A stretch of DNA of 62,000 nt, from assembly GCF_964340395.1 (NCBI RefSeq), contig NC_135553.1:17697501-17759500 (forward strand), written 5' to 3'. Of the stretch, positions 12,888 through 24,926 are shown piece by piece. This stretch comes from Glandiceps talaboti. Lineage: Eukaryota > Hemichordata > Enteropneusta > Spengelidae. A program made the position numbers and the translations under genes. The notes beneath the pieces are model-generated. The model was not told where the DNA came from, did no database searches, and worked only from the letters and a program-made list of their open reading frames with translations. How positions within the stretch are numbered: position 1 is the first letter of the stretch; every line of letters begins with the position of its first letter.

Positions 12888-15009
12888 TCAACGCTTTCTA
12901 GCGACTGCTTTGTATGGAAATACTCGAATCGCTCCCGCCTCGTAATTTGGCTTTAGGGATGGTGGGTTACTTCCTGGGGGTACAGTAAAAATGGTGTTCT
13001 GGAAAATGTTGACAAACATAAGGAACATCTCATTTTTGGCCAGAGCTTCACCGACACATACTCTTCTACCAGCCGAGAATGGTATGTAACTTTCAGCCTT
13101 TGGGATCAAGGTACCATCTTGGGTCAGAAACCGTTCTGTGAGAGGAAGAAAAAATATTCATGTATATTTAAAAAAACCCAAGAATTTTCCGAATATAATG
13201 GTATATATACAATATATATATATATTCGTGTGTATGTATGATTGCGTATGACTTGTGTGCAGTGACTTAAACTAAGACCACTCTAAATACATGCTAATAT
13301 TGAAATATACCTGGTCTAAATTCTTCAGGATCTTTCCATTCTTTCTCTGTCATATGAATCTTCCATTGGTTAACCATTATCCATGTACCTCGTGGAAGAT
13401 AATATCCACCTAAAAGTGATTATATTCATGGTCATTTAGATGTTCACCCGTCAAGAATATGACCATACGTAAACATTGTGGTTACTACAACGAGTATTAC
13501 ACACTGAAGTAAAACAATTCCTTCCTATGTGCTACACTCGTTTATAACATTCATATCAAGTGTAAAAGTATACTGTTTCAATTGGTTTATTTACAAGCCT
13601 ATCTAGTATGTGGTCTTCCTAATATGGTCAATTAGCAAATGGAACAGTATATTTTTACACTTGATATGGATGCTTTAAACGACTGTGGTACAAACGGAAA
13701 ATGTTTTACTTTGGTGTTATGGGTACTAATGGAAAGGAATATCAATGAAACTTCGAAATGTTTGAAATTGTGAGTTACAAGATTTATGTGAGTCCATGCT
13801 CGCCTGGGTAGTAGGAGAGTTTGAATTTCAACGAATTAGATGAACCACATACAGTACTAATATACGTAGATATGAGATCATCGAAGAAGCATGATATGAG
13901 ATGAAAATAAAGGAATAAGTGAGGACATAAAAGAACAAAGCAATGCAATGGGCTATGTACAATTTTAACTTTCCAAAAATACGGTATTTACTAGAATTGT
14001 GAAATATGTCATTATATACATTGTGTTGATACACCTGTCTTAAACGTTCTTAGCCAAGGCGAGTTTTTATTGCTTATAAACACTGTGCACAATATTACTG
14101 ACCAACAGATGCATCGCATGTTGTTGCATGTGGTACTCCCATTGGGACCACAGTACGGATTCGCATGGCTTCGTGTATGACAGCTTCACAGTATGGCAGT
14201 CTTAACCTGTCTGAAAGTTGGCAAGGGCGATCTCGACCAATAGCGTTGTCAATCTCATCGTGCACTTTAGCCTGTACATCCGGGTAATTCATTAGATAGG
14301 CAACACACCAGTTTAGAGAGTGAACAGTGGTATCTAGTCCAGCTGTGAAATAAAGAAATACACGAGATTCACAAAATATGACCAAGAGATTTTTGTGATG
14401 CGGGTATCTTTCTATTGTGCGATTCTGCCAACGGCTAACGTCTGCGTTTTACCGACATAAACATATTATATGAGTGTGGACCACTTTAACCACATGAAAC
14501 GTTAGGTTTTTTGCTATAATCATTGCCAATATAGGCAACATGTTTCATGTCCGCAAAGTGTTCTACCCAACCAAAGCATACTTTGGAAAAAGCTTCATGC
14601 TATATTCAGCTTTGACTGACAAATCAATCCAAGGTTTTTACGTAAAGTTAAGTTACTGCGATGTGCTATCCCTTTTGCATATCGTTTCACATACTTTCAA
14701 AGACATCATTCTATACTCCAGCTTTACCTCCAAATACGTCAGCTATGGTCTGTCTGATATGTACATCTGTAATTAATCCAGCTTTTTCAGTTCCTTCTGC
14801 TTCATGCTTAGATTGAAGAAGATCGTCTATCAGGTCACGATGGTTGTCTATCAGTAATCACCAACAAAGTATAAAATACATATGATTCGATCACTAGAGC
14901 AATGAACTGATGTCACAGTTTTCCTAATTAGGTGTACGAAATAAAAAGGGTTTCTTCGAACCGTTCTTAGTTCTATAGGTTCCTACGTACTTGTCTGTCT
15001 TTTTTTCTG

Positions 15010-15070
<61 letters not shown>

Positions 15071-18000
15071 ATCTGTCTGTCTGTCTGTCTGCCTGTCTGT
15101 CTGTCTGTCTGTCTGTCTACAATGTACCCACCTAGCTACATTTTTATCTACTTACACAGCCCTAACTATTCCATTGTCTATAAGTCTTAGTGTTGTCGCA
15201 ATTGAGGAAATACGTACGATCATAAATGAACAACAAATAACAAATAGAAAGTAATACATACCTTTATATTGGTCAAATGTTTCCTTGTGATCATCAATCT
15301 TCTCCTGGATGAGATTCAGAAATTTGCCAAGTACTTCTCTGAACTGTTTCTCTCCACTGGTCAATGGAATGTAACGAAGCAATGGAACGAGATCGGCCAA
15401 CAAACCACCACTAGAAAACACTTCGATGAATTCATTGAATATATCCATTATCATTTTCAATTCAGGGTCGTCTATGGCATACCTTGTTAAAGATATAGAG
15501 ATTATACATGGGAAAGGTGAAGTTATTGGTATCATCTATGGATAAGTAGGCTAAATATCAATATTTGAATTTATGGTTGGTATTAACATTTTGTGAAGTA
15601 ATAAAAGACCAATCAATGGACTTTTCATCGATGTTTTTAGTATGGCTTTGTTGATATATGAGTTTACGTCACATTTAGAGTGACTGCTTCTGCGTTGCTC
15701 AGCATATGCGTTAAAAAATTCAAAATCAAAAACGGCGTTTTGTGGTAAGGGACCGGTCAGTTTCTCCAGCCTGGGGGGGGGGGGCGGTGGATTCTTAAAT
15801 CGGGCTGACAAAAAGTCACTGACCCCCCCCCCCCTATCTGTAAAACCCAAAACAGGCTGACCCCCCCCCCCCCCCCCTATCACTTAATTCTAAAACATGA
15901 TGACCCCCCCCATATATGATATTCGCATGGGTGACAGGTATTTTTGATCGTGACTCAGTGTGGACTGCTTGACTGTCTTGCATCTACTTTATAAAATCCC
16001 GGGTTAGCACTATCATAATTATAATTATTGACTACACAGGGTAAATATATTTTAAAAGGAGTTTAATAGCATCTTGACAGTGAAAGGTAGGGGGAAAGCT
16101 TGAGAAGGGAATATGTACAGCTGTCATGGGGGGGTCCTAGGGGGTCTCCCCCTAGAAGCCCAGGAGATATTTAACTCTGAAAAGTCAATTTTGAGACTAT
16201 TCATACATTTTTAGAAAATCATTTCCAAGATTTACAAGACAGCACCAACATGTAAAAAGCAACTACATAAGGTTGAAATATTTTTGAAATATAGTTTGAT
16301 AGGATCTTGACAGTAAGAGGTAGGGGGGAGATCTTGAGATTGGGATGTGTACACCTCATGGGGGGGGGGGGGGGTCCTAGGGGGTCTCCCCCTAGAAGCC
16401 CTGGAGGTTTTTTCCCTGAAAAGTCAATTTTGTGACTATTCAGACCCTTTCAGACAATAATTTTCAAGCCTTACAAGACAACACCAACATGTAAAAAACA
16501 ACTACATAGGGTTGAAATACTTTTGAAATATACTTTGATAGCATCTTGACAGTAAGAGGGGAAGAGCTTGAGACTGGGATATGTCCACCTCATGCGGGGG
16601 GGGGGGGGGTCTGAGGGGGTCTCCCTCTAGAAGCCCTGAAGGATTTTTACTCTTATAGCCAATATTTAAGCTATTTAGACCCTTCAAGCAATAACTTAAT
16701 CCACGCTTTACAAGACAGCAAGTATCAGAAACTATTCTTTATAACTTACACTAAGAGTTGAAATATGTTCTTAAAAAGTTAAATGGCATCATTATATACA
16801 TGTAGTAAAGGTCAGCACATCTAATGGTAGTATCATTGGTAGGGGAGATTTAAGGCAATTTTAGACTATCTTGGCAAACATTTCACATCTTGAAAAGACA
16901 ATATCATCTCAAATTAGAATAGGGTGAAAATATTTAAGAAAAGTTTAATACCATTATGACAGTAAAAAGGTTGTTGGTGCATCTGATTGTTGGTTGAATG
17001 CATGAGTGACCTCTGGAGGTGAGGAAGTCCTTGGGGTTTTCCCCCTGGCAGATATGGAGTTTTTTGCTTGAGATACTAAGGCATTGTTTAGGTTATTCAT
17101 AACCTTTGAGGTAATATTTCCAAGCTTCGAAAAGCTAATCTAAATGTACGTTTTAAATGAGTTTCCTATATCACATAAAATAGACATGTAACATCAGTAT
17201 AGGGGCATTAATATATGTATAATAACGTCACCGGTATGTTAGAGAACTTTAGGTGGTCATACCTAGTGTATATTAGAAACTGGAATCTGATGAGATGCGG
17301 TGATTTGTAGTGTCAATAACATGACGAGTAGAACAATTTAGATTAACTTCATTTATAAACTATCTATGAAAATTGCCATTACGAAACCTTCAAGTCACAC
17401 GTTCACTTTTGCCCCAAACTGCAATATAAGTGAAGCATTGATTGTGAAACAGCCCAGCATTTACATGACATGTTCTGTAACTAGTGTGGTAGCTAGGTAA
17501 TACATGTATATGTATATGTATAGTTATGTTTGAACTAATAAGTAATATTAAAGAATTCATGTAAGAAAAAGGGACAAGAACAAATATTGACATGTACCAC
17601 ATTTCAGACAAGGCTATATGCCATTGTAGAAAGGATTTTTTTCTTCCATCACAATGACCCCCCCCCCCCATCCACAATTTTCAAAACAGCATGACCCCCC
17701 CCTACTGCCAATTTCAAAAACAGGGTGACCCCCCCTACCAATCCACCGGACCCCCTCCCCCCCAGGCCGAAGAAACTGACCGGTCCCTAAGATGCTAGAA
17801 TTGCCCAAATGCTCATAGCCCAATGTGTACAACAGGCTTATTCATAACGTGAGACCGATGCACTTGATATAATGATAATACACAAACACCTGCAATCTTC
17901 ATTCTCATTACGTTTTGAAGGTTTATTTTATTAGTTACTATGGTAACTGAAATATAAATATACACTATTAATTTACATATCTAGTTAAAGTTGTTATTAT

Positions 18001-20230
18001 AAGTAGCTAAATTAAATGTTAAGATGGAGTAAAGATTACGATTTTCATACATGCAATGATGACTTATCAATGTGTATGACGTAAGACATAGCATACCTAC
18101 CGTTTGCCAAAGGACAAGTTACAAATGACATTGGCAATCATTGTAAATATCACTGGGGCCGGATTGAAGGGTTCTCCAGCTTCGATAGTCTTCATCAATT
18201 GTGGAAGAGCATCCTCACTTATAGTTCTCTCTAATCGATCTCCACTGGCATAATTTCTGGAGTTGTAAAACATACAAAAAAGAATTATTAAACACGTTAA
18301 TTACAAACCGAAAAAGACGCAATTACTAGAATTTTCAATTAAAAGTAATGGTTTGAAACGACCATATTTCATATCAATACTAGATTGACAGTTTTCGTGT
18401 TGATTTACATTCATGATGGAATGATAAAGAATGCTCGGTAAAACTTCAAATAGAATTTTCCGATGGACATGAGGATATATATGCATTATCAAAATTGTTT
18501 GTTTGTTTGTTTGTTTGTTTATAGAAAATGCAGCGACTCTCAAAGAGGTAATCTGTATCACCTGTTATTTTACATATGATTTAAAAACTTGCCTTATTGC
18601 TTGGTGTACTAATTTCCTGTGATATTTCCATGCAGGAGTGAAATCGGCAGCTACCATGTCTTTCTCGCCTTCAGAATTTTTGCATTCTAAAATAAAGATT
18701 CCCCTTAAACGAGTCTTTTTGTAAAGTTGATTTAAAAACTTGCCTTATTGCTTGGTGTACTAATTTCCTGTGATATTTCCATGCAGGAGTGAAGTCGGCA
18801 GCGGCTATGTCTTTCCCGCCTTCGGAAGTAATATCCACTAAAATAGAGATTCCCATTAGACAATTAACACTAATGACATAATACTACAGCTGAATATATA
18901 TTAGACTACTTTGTGTCCAAAGGTTGATCCAAGCTTTACGGTCTTAGATTATGAAAAATAACATTTCCACATCTAAATTACATATGATAACATCGATTAC
19001 ATAATCTTGTATTGATTAATTTCATCATCTAGACAACCCTGGGAATATCATTAGAAACTATCAAACCTATTTGACAACAAGTAAACTTTTTGAACAAAAA
19101 TCACACTTGTAATAATATGCGGGTCACATCATCTTGTATCAAATAGTACATTATCGAAACATCCCTAACAATATCAAGACCAATCATAACCAAGGAGTTT
19201 TGAAACTCAGTATTTTTTAAAACCCAAAACAGCATTTACAAAGAACTGTATATCAATAATTTGAAAATCAGGTAATAAACAATTGTTTATCCAAACATCC
19301 CCAGAAACACGGTTCTTTCTTTTTTCCAACAACTGGTGTCGGCATTGTGTGGGTCATGTTTCAAGAGGTGTGAAGCCTCCAATTTTGTATTGTCTCAGTG
19401 GTCAAGCTTCTCAATCAGCATGATGCATATAGTTGATGAGTATGATTTGTCTGGGTCTTCTAAACATTATTAAGAAATGCACCTACACTTTAAGAATGTC
19501 TCGGTGCAATGATATGAGATATTAATCATACCCGGTTATCTGCGATACTTCAGATACTGTTGAAAGGGGTTCTTTTAGAAATTACAAGAGGTTCGTGTGA
19601 TACTTACATGAATATATATAGGGTCGTCCAGCAAAGTCGTTCTGTTTAGCGACAAGTGATTCTCTGACCAACTTGATGTTATTTAGCACAACACAGTGAG
19701 CAAGTCCAATGTTCAGAGTGAATATATCGCCATACTTTTCAGACAGTTTCGTCATATTGGTATGCGGGTCTTTGGCAAGCACTGCAAATAGTCAAAGAAG
19801 GAATAAACGTCAGTAAAAACGATTTATGGTCCATCTCTCAAGGCCCCATTTTGAAACCCTATTGTGTTTTTGCTGTAACATAGCGCCCTCACAATATGGA
19901 TAATGAGCTTATTACATATAAAAATAAGACAAACACGTTATTCTAATGACTATGACATAAGTGGTGACAACGTTAAGAATTGTCTATTATGCAACTCTAT
20001 AGCGGTTTTCAAATGCATGGTTTTCAAATGTATGGATGCTGACAGATAAATACTGAAAACTTACACATTGCACTGCCTATACCAGGCCATCCGATTGGTC
20101 CAGGGGGAAAACCAGCGGGTTTGATCATTCCATATAGGAGATGACATACCAACAGACCAAGCAGTATTAATAGAGCATATGTCGGATTTGATAGTATATT
20201 AAAGAGGTGGCTTGTGATTGCAGAAATCAT
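12888..20230 (-). CDS. Cytochrome P450 gene B, clan 2-like (complete, 9 coding exons)
   Basis: Predicted haem-thiolate monooxygenase of the ER membrane, using NADPH-P450 reductase electrons. Exons in gene order: 20065-20230, 19608-19781, 18744-18837, 18101-18256, 15262-15482, 14728-14847, 14103-14342, 13311-13409, 12888-13135; total 1518 nt, 505 residues. Visible landmarks: N-terminal anchor and FPPGP hinge (exon 1); FTPAWKYHRKLVHQAIR C-helix with the W..R haem contact (exon 3); SFGKRYAIDDPE across exons 4-5; AGLDTT I-helix (exon 7); EAMR ExxR; FRPERF at the exon 8-9 junction; FSAGRRVCVGEALA haem loop with the Cys ligand (exon 9). Intron 3 starts with GC, not GT. A non-coding near-duplicate of exon 3 lies at 18593-18686. 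The style around ExxR recalls CYP1/CYP17 members of clan 2; family and substrate cannot be assigned. B is the most divergent of the complete genes and is nearly identical to E over exons 6-9. Confidence 0.93.
14992..15118. repeat. (TCTG)n microsatellite in intron 5 of gene B
   Basis: Interrupted TCTG tract between exons 5 and 6. E has (TCTG)n at the same place, while C and D have (TATG)n there. Confidence 0.9.
15749..17787 (+). mobile_element. Non-autonomous TIR DNA transposon in intron 4 of gene B, TAA target duplication
   Basis: A 2039-bp element with terminal inverted repeats: GGGACCGGTCAGTTTCTCC at the left and its near-complement GAAACTGACCGGTCCC at the right. It is flanked by TAA at 15746-15748 and 17788-17790. 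Inside are long G/C homopolymer runs near both ends and tandem modules starting ATCTTGACAGT at 16071, 16304 and 16543 (periods 233 and 239 bp). Each carries GGGGTCCTAGGGGGTCTCCCCC, and more decayed modules follow to about 17050. No transposase is encoded. Genes C and D lack the element at this intron position. Same family as 2263-3732 in reverse orientation. Confidence 0.75.
18593..18686 (-). pseudogene. Duplicate of P450 exon 3 (exon 3a) in gene B
   Basis: A 94-bp copy of exon 3 lies just downstream of the real one, with its own TTTTAG acceptor and the same AG|GCAAGT donor. It reads DFTPAWKYHRKLVHQAIR in the right frame internally. Its first bases AA join the T left by exon 2 to make TAA, so using it in place of exon 3 stops translation at the junction. 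Including both copies also gives a stop. It is therefore a dead or regulatory (poison) exon. Decayed versions are present in C and D. Confidence 0.8.
18850..19600. other. Intron 2 of gene B, no other feature
   Basis: AT-rich intron DNA, related to but well diverged from intron 2 of C and D. No repeat or RNA gene recognised. Confidence 0.4.
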
Positions 20231-20374
20231 TTTGGCTGGAAAACAATGATAAAACAAGTATAACGTGAAGTGGTTGATGATTCTTACTTGGACATGGTTT
20301 TGTCGACTTCTACATTTTCTGAAGATTGTCTAAATAATTCTAGTACTCGTTATAATTTTATCTTTCAATGACCT

Positions 20375-21204
20375 TGTGATGGAAGAAAAAAAACTTTCTA
20401 CAATGGCATATAGCCTTGTCTGAAATGTGGTACATGTAAATACTTGTTCTTGTCCCTGTTTCGTACATGAATTCTTTAATATTACTTATTAGTTCAAACA
20501 TAACTATACATATACATATACATGTATTACCTAGCTACCACACTAGTTACAGCACATGTCATGTAAATGCTTGACTGTTTCACAATCAATGCTTCACTTA
20601 TAATGCACTTTGGAGAAAAAGTGAACTTGAAGGTTTCGTAATGGTAATGTTCATAGATAATTTATAAAAAAAGTTAATTTAAATTGTTCTACTCGTCAGT
20701 ATTAACTTGTTGGAAGGGATTAATACACTTTCTATTTTGGACACTGCATGTTATTGACACTACAAATCACCACATCTCATCAGATTCCAGTTTCTATTAT
20801 ACACGAGGTATGACCACCTAAAGTTCTATGGCATAGGAAACTCATTTAAAACTAATTAAAACTTACATTTAGGTTAGCTTTTCGAAGCTTGGAAATATTA
20901 CCTCAAAGGCTGCGAATAACCTAAAAATTGCCTTAACAGAAGCAGAAAACTCCAGATCTGCCAGGGGAAAACCCAAAGGACTCCCTTACCCCAAGAGGTC
21001 ACTCATGCATTCAACTAACATGTAAATATTATATATTGGTTGGGGGGGGGGGAGGAATCATCATGTTTTAGAATTAAGTGATGGGGGGGGGGGGGTCAGC
21101 CTGTTTGGTTTTACAGATGGGATGGGGGGGGGGGGGTAAGTGACTTTCTGTTGGACCGATTTAAGAATCCAGCCCTCCCCCGGCTGGAGAAACTGACCGG
21201 TACC
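20375..21204 (-). mobile_element. Left-truncated copy of the TIR transposon upstream of gene B
   Basis: The body and right end match 2263-3732. The right terminus CGGCTGGAGAAACTGACCGG is followed by TTA at 21205-21207. The left terminus is missing: sequence begins inside the element at about 20375 (GATGGAAGAAAAAAAACTTTC). A G-run cluster near 21038-21136 is retained. The empty site can be read upstream of A near 1095-1100 and of D. The deletion also removed DNA that A, C and D keep upstream of exon 1. Confidence 0.65.
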
Positions 21205-21207
21205 TTA

Positions 21208-22096
21208 GCAGCAACGGCATTTTACTCGTGGAATTCAGAATTTGGGACGCCATTCTTAGACATTTATGAAACTGTAGTTGTAAATTCTTCATTTAGTGAT
21301 TTTATAGTCTAAGGTTATCACCTTTAAAACGCACAATCGTGAGCGAACTGAGAGAATGATTTGAGGTTGTATAGTTTACTATTTATATAACCAAGTGGAG
21401 GGTCTATGATATAACACTTTACAGTTTCAAACGTCTATGTTTTAGACTGTACTATCTAGCATATTAGTATTGTAATTTGTAGACTGTGGTCAAACTGACC
21501 CCTTCCACTAAGTAAATAGCATACGCATTCACAAATGTGTTTAGCCTGTTATTCCATAGAAAAAAGATAAACACTGACGTCAACTAGCAACATACAGTTC
21601 AAGCAGTTCAAACAACTCGGGCAACTGAACTGAAAAGCATGACGTCATATATTCACGGTGCTATTCACGAGATATTTAAATGAACGACTTTTGTTACATG
21701 CCATAGCATTTGTTGTCTGAACATCAGCCCACTACAGTAGTACATGTACTATAGTGGTCTACTTTTGCTGTAATCCTGAAGTAAACATTCCTATGTTATT
21801 GGTGAAGGCAGTAGTATGTAATATTACCACAGACACCTGTTTACCGAGATATATTCCTGAATACAGTAAGATATCGATAATATTGACATACTTGGGGGTA
21901 ACACAGGTTTTTAGGATCAAAGACATCAACCGATTCCTGATGACGCTATGCATGGCGAAATATAGAAGACAATCTTGTATCTACCTATTATACAAGAACT
22001 TCAAAGACTCCTATGTTTTACCCCTTTAGGAGCGATAGAAATTCCAATAGAACCGATAGCGCCCATCTCCATAAACACGATTAACCCAATCACATT
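21208..22096. other. 5' flank / probable 5' UTR intron of gene B
   Basis: No gene supported. Homologous to 1099-2260 and to 3736 onward. The TTA at 22026-22028 is the empty target site of the transposon found upstream of A and D. Confidence 0.4.
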
Positions 22097-22380
22097 TGTT
22101 ACGATCCAAAATATCGTATTTCGGAATTATGGGAATAAATTCTACATTTCGGCATTGTAGGCCATAGGTCAGAAGTAGACTGGCGATGACGAATCTGGGC
22201 AAAAATGATGTAACTGAAATTCACATGATTGGTTGAAGAAAAGTATATAAATAACTTTTATGATGGCATGACCTTATGGTGTGATTTTCTATTTTTAGTC
22301 GTTGAGTCAATTCGATTGTATGAGAATTAAAACATCCAGGAGCACTCGGGTAAGTGATTCTGGCAAGCCGAAATCTCTTC
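22097..22380 (+). mobile_element. Truncated LTR, sister of the solo LTR at 23271
   Basis: Begins TGTTACGATCCAAAATATCG and follows the solo LTR for 284 bp, including the AAGTATATAAATAA TATA-like stretch and GCAAGCCGAAATCTCTTC, then stops about 110 bp short. It replaces DNA that A, C and D keep at this place. Confidence 0.7.
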
Positions 22381-22814
22381 AATATTCCTGTACTGTCACA
22401 TAGGGCTAACCATTCGTTGACGTGTTACTGCGACGCTCGGTGTTACGTATCGCGAAGCCCGAGTATTCTGTTGCAAGCCTTGCTTATATATTTCGTGGTG
22501 TGCGATCCTAGAAACCTTGTTATTTTACCCCTTTCATATACTATTTGCCAAGTATCTCAATATTATCGATTCTTAAAGTATTCTCAAACGTATCTCGGGA
22601 AACAAGTGTCTGTGAGTATTAGATAAATGTGTAACAACTAACATATACAATGGAAAGGCTGAATGAAATCTATGACTTTTTACGGCTATGACCAATCGTT
22701 ATAATTCACAGCAGCGAACATGCTGACCTCAGGTTTGAACCTCAATATAACGTTAACGTTCTGTGCTCTGACTACACTATAAAACGGTATGCTGTAGATA
22801 GTTTACTAACATAC

Positions 22815-23060
22815 CTTGTTTGGCGTTGCCTGTTGTCACCTCAGTGTGCCTCGCATGCGAATAGACTGAATAGCGGTGGTGGTCTCCAATCCGAACTTTA
22901 AACTTTAAGCCCCGATATCTAGTGGTTTCGTGATAAGAACTCACGTGTACAAATAGAATGACGTCATGGTAGATTATGAGTAATACTAAGGGGTGAAGCA
23001 TGTGATTTCCGGGGTGGGGGGAGGCTGGCGGATTGTCGGGAAATAAATTGTCGTAGGCCA
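22815..23060 (-). promoter_or_regulatory. Putative promoter and non-coding first exon of gene B
   Basis: Same CAAG|GTATGT donor (exon end 22815) as upstream of A, C and D. A full CRE, TGACGTCA, lies at about 22961-22968. The CACGTG E-box of the other copies is changed here. About 2.6 kb upstream of the ATG of B. Inferred. Confidence 0.4.
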
Positions 23061-23270
23061 AAAATGCTTACCAACTGATGCATGAAGACAATACATATTC
23101 TTACATTGTACACACCCCTTCTTTGCTACTTTGTATTTTGATTGAAATTTGCCTACTATTGTTAGTATCTAGATATATTTAAATGAAAAGATAACAAAAA
23201 ATCTTTTAGTCCTCGAATTTCAAAAATGGCACAATGGCGTTGTAACACAATTGTGGAATTGATGTGTTAT

Positions 23271-23660
23271 TGTTACGATCCAAAATATCGTATTTCGGAA
23301 TTATGGGAATAAATTCTACATTTCGGCATTGTAGGCCATAGGTCAGAAGTAGACCCATAGTAGATGTTACTGAAAATCACATGATTGGTTAGAGAAAAGT
23401 ATATAATTTATAACTTTTATGATGGCATGATCTTATGGTGTGATTTTCTATTTTTAGTTGTTGTGTAAATTACACTGTATTCGAAGTATACTTAAGATCA
23501 CTCGGGTAGGTGATTCTGGCAAGCCGAAATCTCTTCTCAGTTGTGACTAATTCCCGACTTGGACCTAAACGATCCCGTACGAGAGTATGAGAGTGTGAGT
23601 GCTAGAGTGCAACGTTAGAACTATCCATACTTATACCGTTCAACTCTATGACACGCAACA
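23271..23660 (+). mobile_element. Solo LTR of a retrotransposon, 4-bp target duplication
   Basis: A 390-bp sequence begins TGTT and ends AACA, flanked by TTAT at 23267-23270 and 23661-23664. The other three units read GTGTTATTACC at this spot, an intact empty site. A TATA-like AAGTATATAAT lies inside. No internal region or second LTR adjoins it, so it is a solo LTR left by recombination. A 4-bp duplication with TG..CA ends fits Ty3/Gypsy better than Ty1/Copia; the family is not identifiable by eye. Confidence 0.8.
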
Positions 23661-23682
23661 TTATTGCCTTCGGTAAGGAAGG

Positions 23683-23817
<135 letters not shown>

Positions 23818-23969
23818 GTCAGTGGTAAGATTTGTCCGTAGTACAGTGCTCGTACTCGTACATCAACATCTCCTGACGAGTGATTTACTCACGAAACAGG
23901 CTTGTAGAGACGAAAAACCCGACTTGATTTTCTCCTACCCTCAACATATATATATATATATATATTAGG

Positions 23970-24780
23970 GTTGTCTTTGTCATAGTTTTCTCAAAAACGA
24001 CTGGCTCAATTCGAACGAAATTTGGTGCACATGTTCATTATAGTAAAGACTAGATCTTACTAGGTTTTGGTAAGTAATTGTTTTCGGTAATTAGGTTATA
24101 TCTTCAGAATGTACGATTCAAATTCAATATAATTCAGGCATTGATGATAACAACGTGCATGTGTCATATACAGTTTGATAATATAGCTTGTAGTTTTAAT
24201 GCCTCCTTTGCATAATTTAAGTAATTAGGCTAATAATGCACACTCTAAATTTGGTATAATTTGGCACATACTTCAAACATACGAAAGGGCATATATCCTG
24301 AAAAGCTTGTTGATGTGGCTTTTTATTTTAATGAGTCATTTGCATAATTAATTAAAAGCTAAATCTTAAGAATACTCTTTTCAAATTCAATACAATTTGC
24401 TACCTACATCAACCATAACAAGGTGCATAGCTTCTACAAAGCTTTGTGACGTAGCTTTTAGTTTTAATGACTCGTTCACATAATTAATGATCTTCAGTAA
24501 TAAGACAATGTTTTCAAATTTCAAACTTCACACTTTAAATTCAAATTCAGCTAATTGCTAATGTTCTAATAAGCTTGGTGATGTAGTTTTAATTTTAATG
24601 ACTCATTTGCATAATTAATAATCAGTTAGTACACTATACTTAAAAATGCACTCTTCAAATTCAATAAAAATGTGGTACATATACTTCAAACATAACTAAT
24701 TCCATATTTTCTGTCGCATTACAACAATTATTGTGTGTTTGAGCGAAAATCTAAAGACTTTGCTCCTATGCCAAGTTTTG
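23970..24780. repeat. AT-rich tandem repeats upstream of gene B
   Basis: Core TTTGCATAATT or its variants at 24207, 24339, 24475 and 24606 gives spacings of 132, 136 and 131 bp. The array begins with the AATTCGAACGAAATTTGGTG block also found at 5160, 37692 and 52323. Confidence 0.75.
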
Positions 24781-24926
24781 GATGTTTATCCACTTGCCTA
24801 GGCATCTCTATGATTATCTTTGCAATATGTACCGTCATTAGGGTGTTGTTGTGGGCATGCCACATGGTCTTGTTGTAGTATATATATCTCCATTTTTGCC
24901 TCCCATATGGAATTGTTACTCAAATC

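Noticed and set aside
15551-15883. Gly/Pro-rich frame in intron 4 of gene B
   Set aside because: Produced by homopolymer G/C runs of the transposon.
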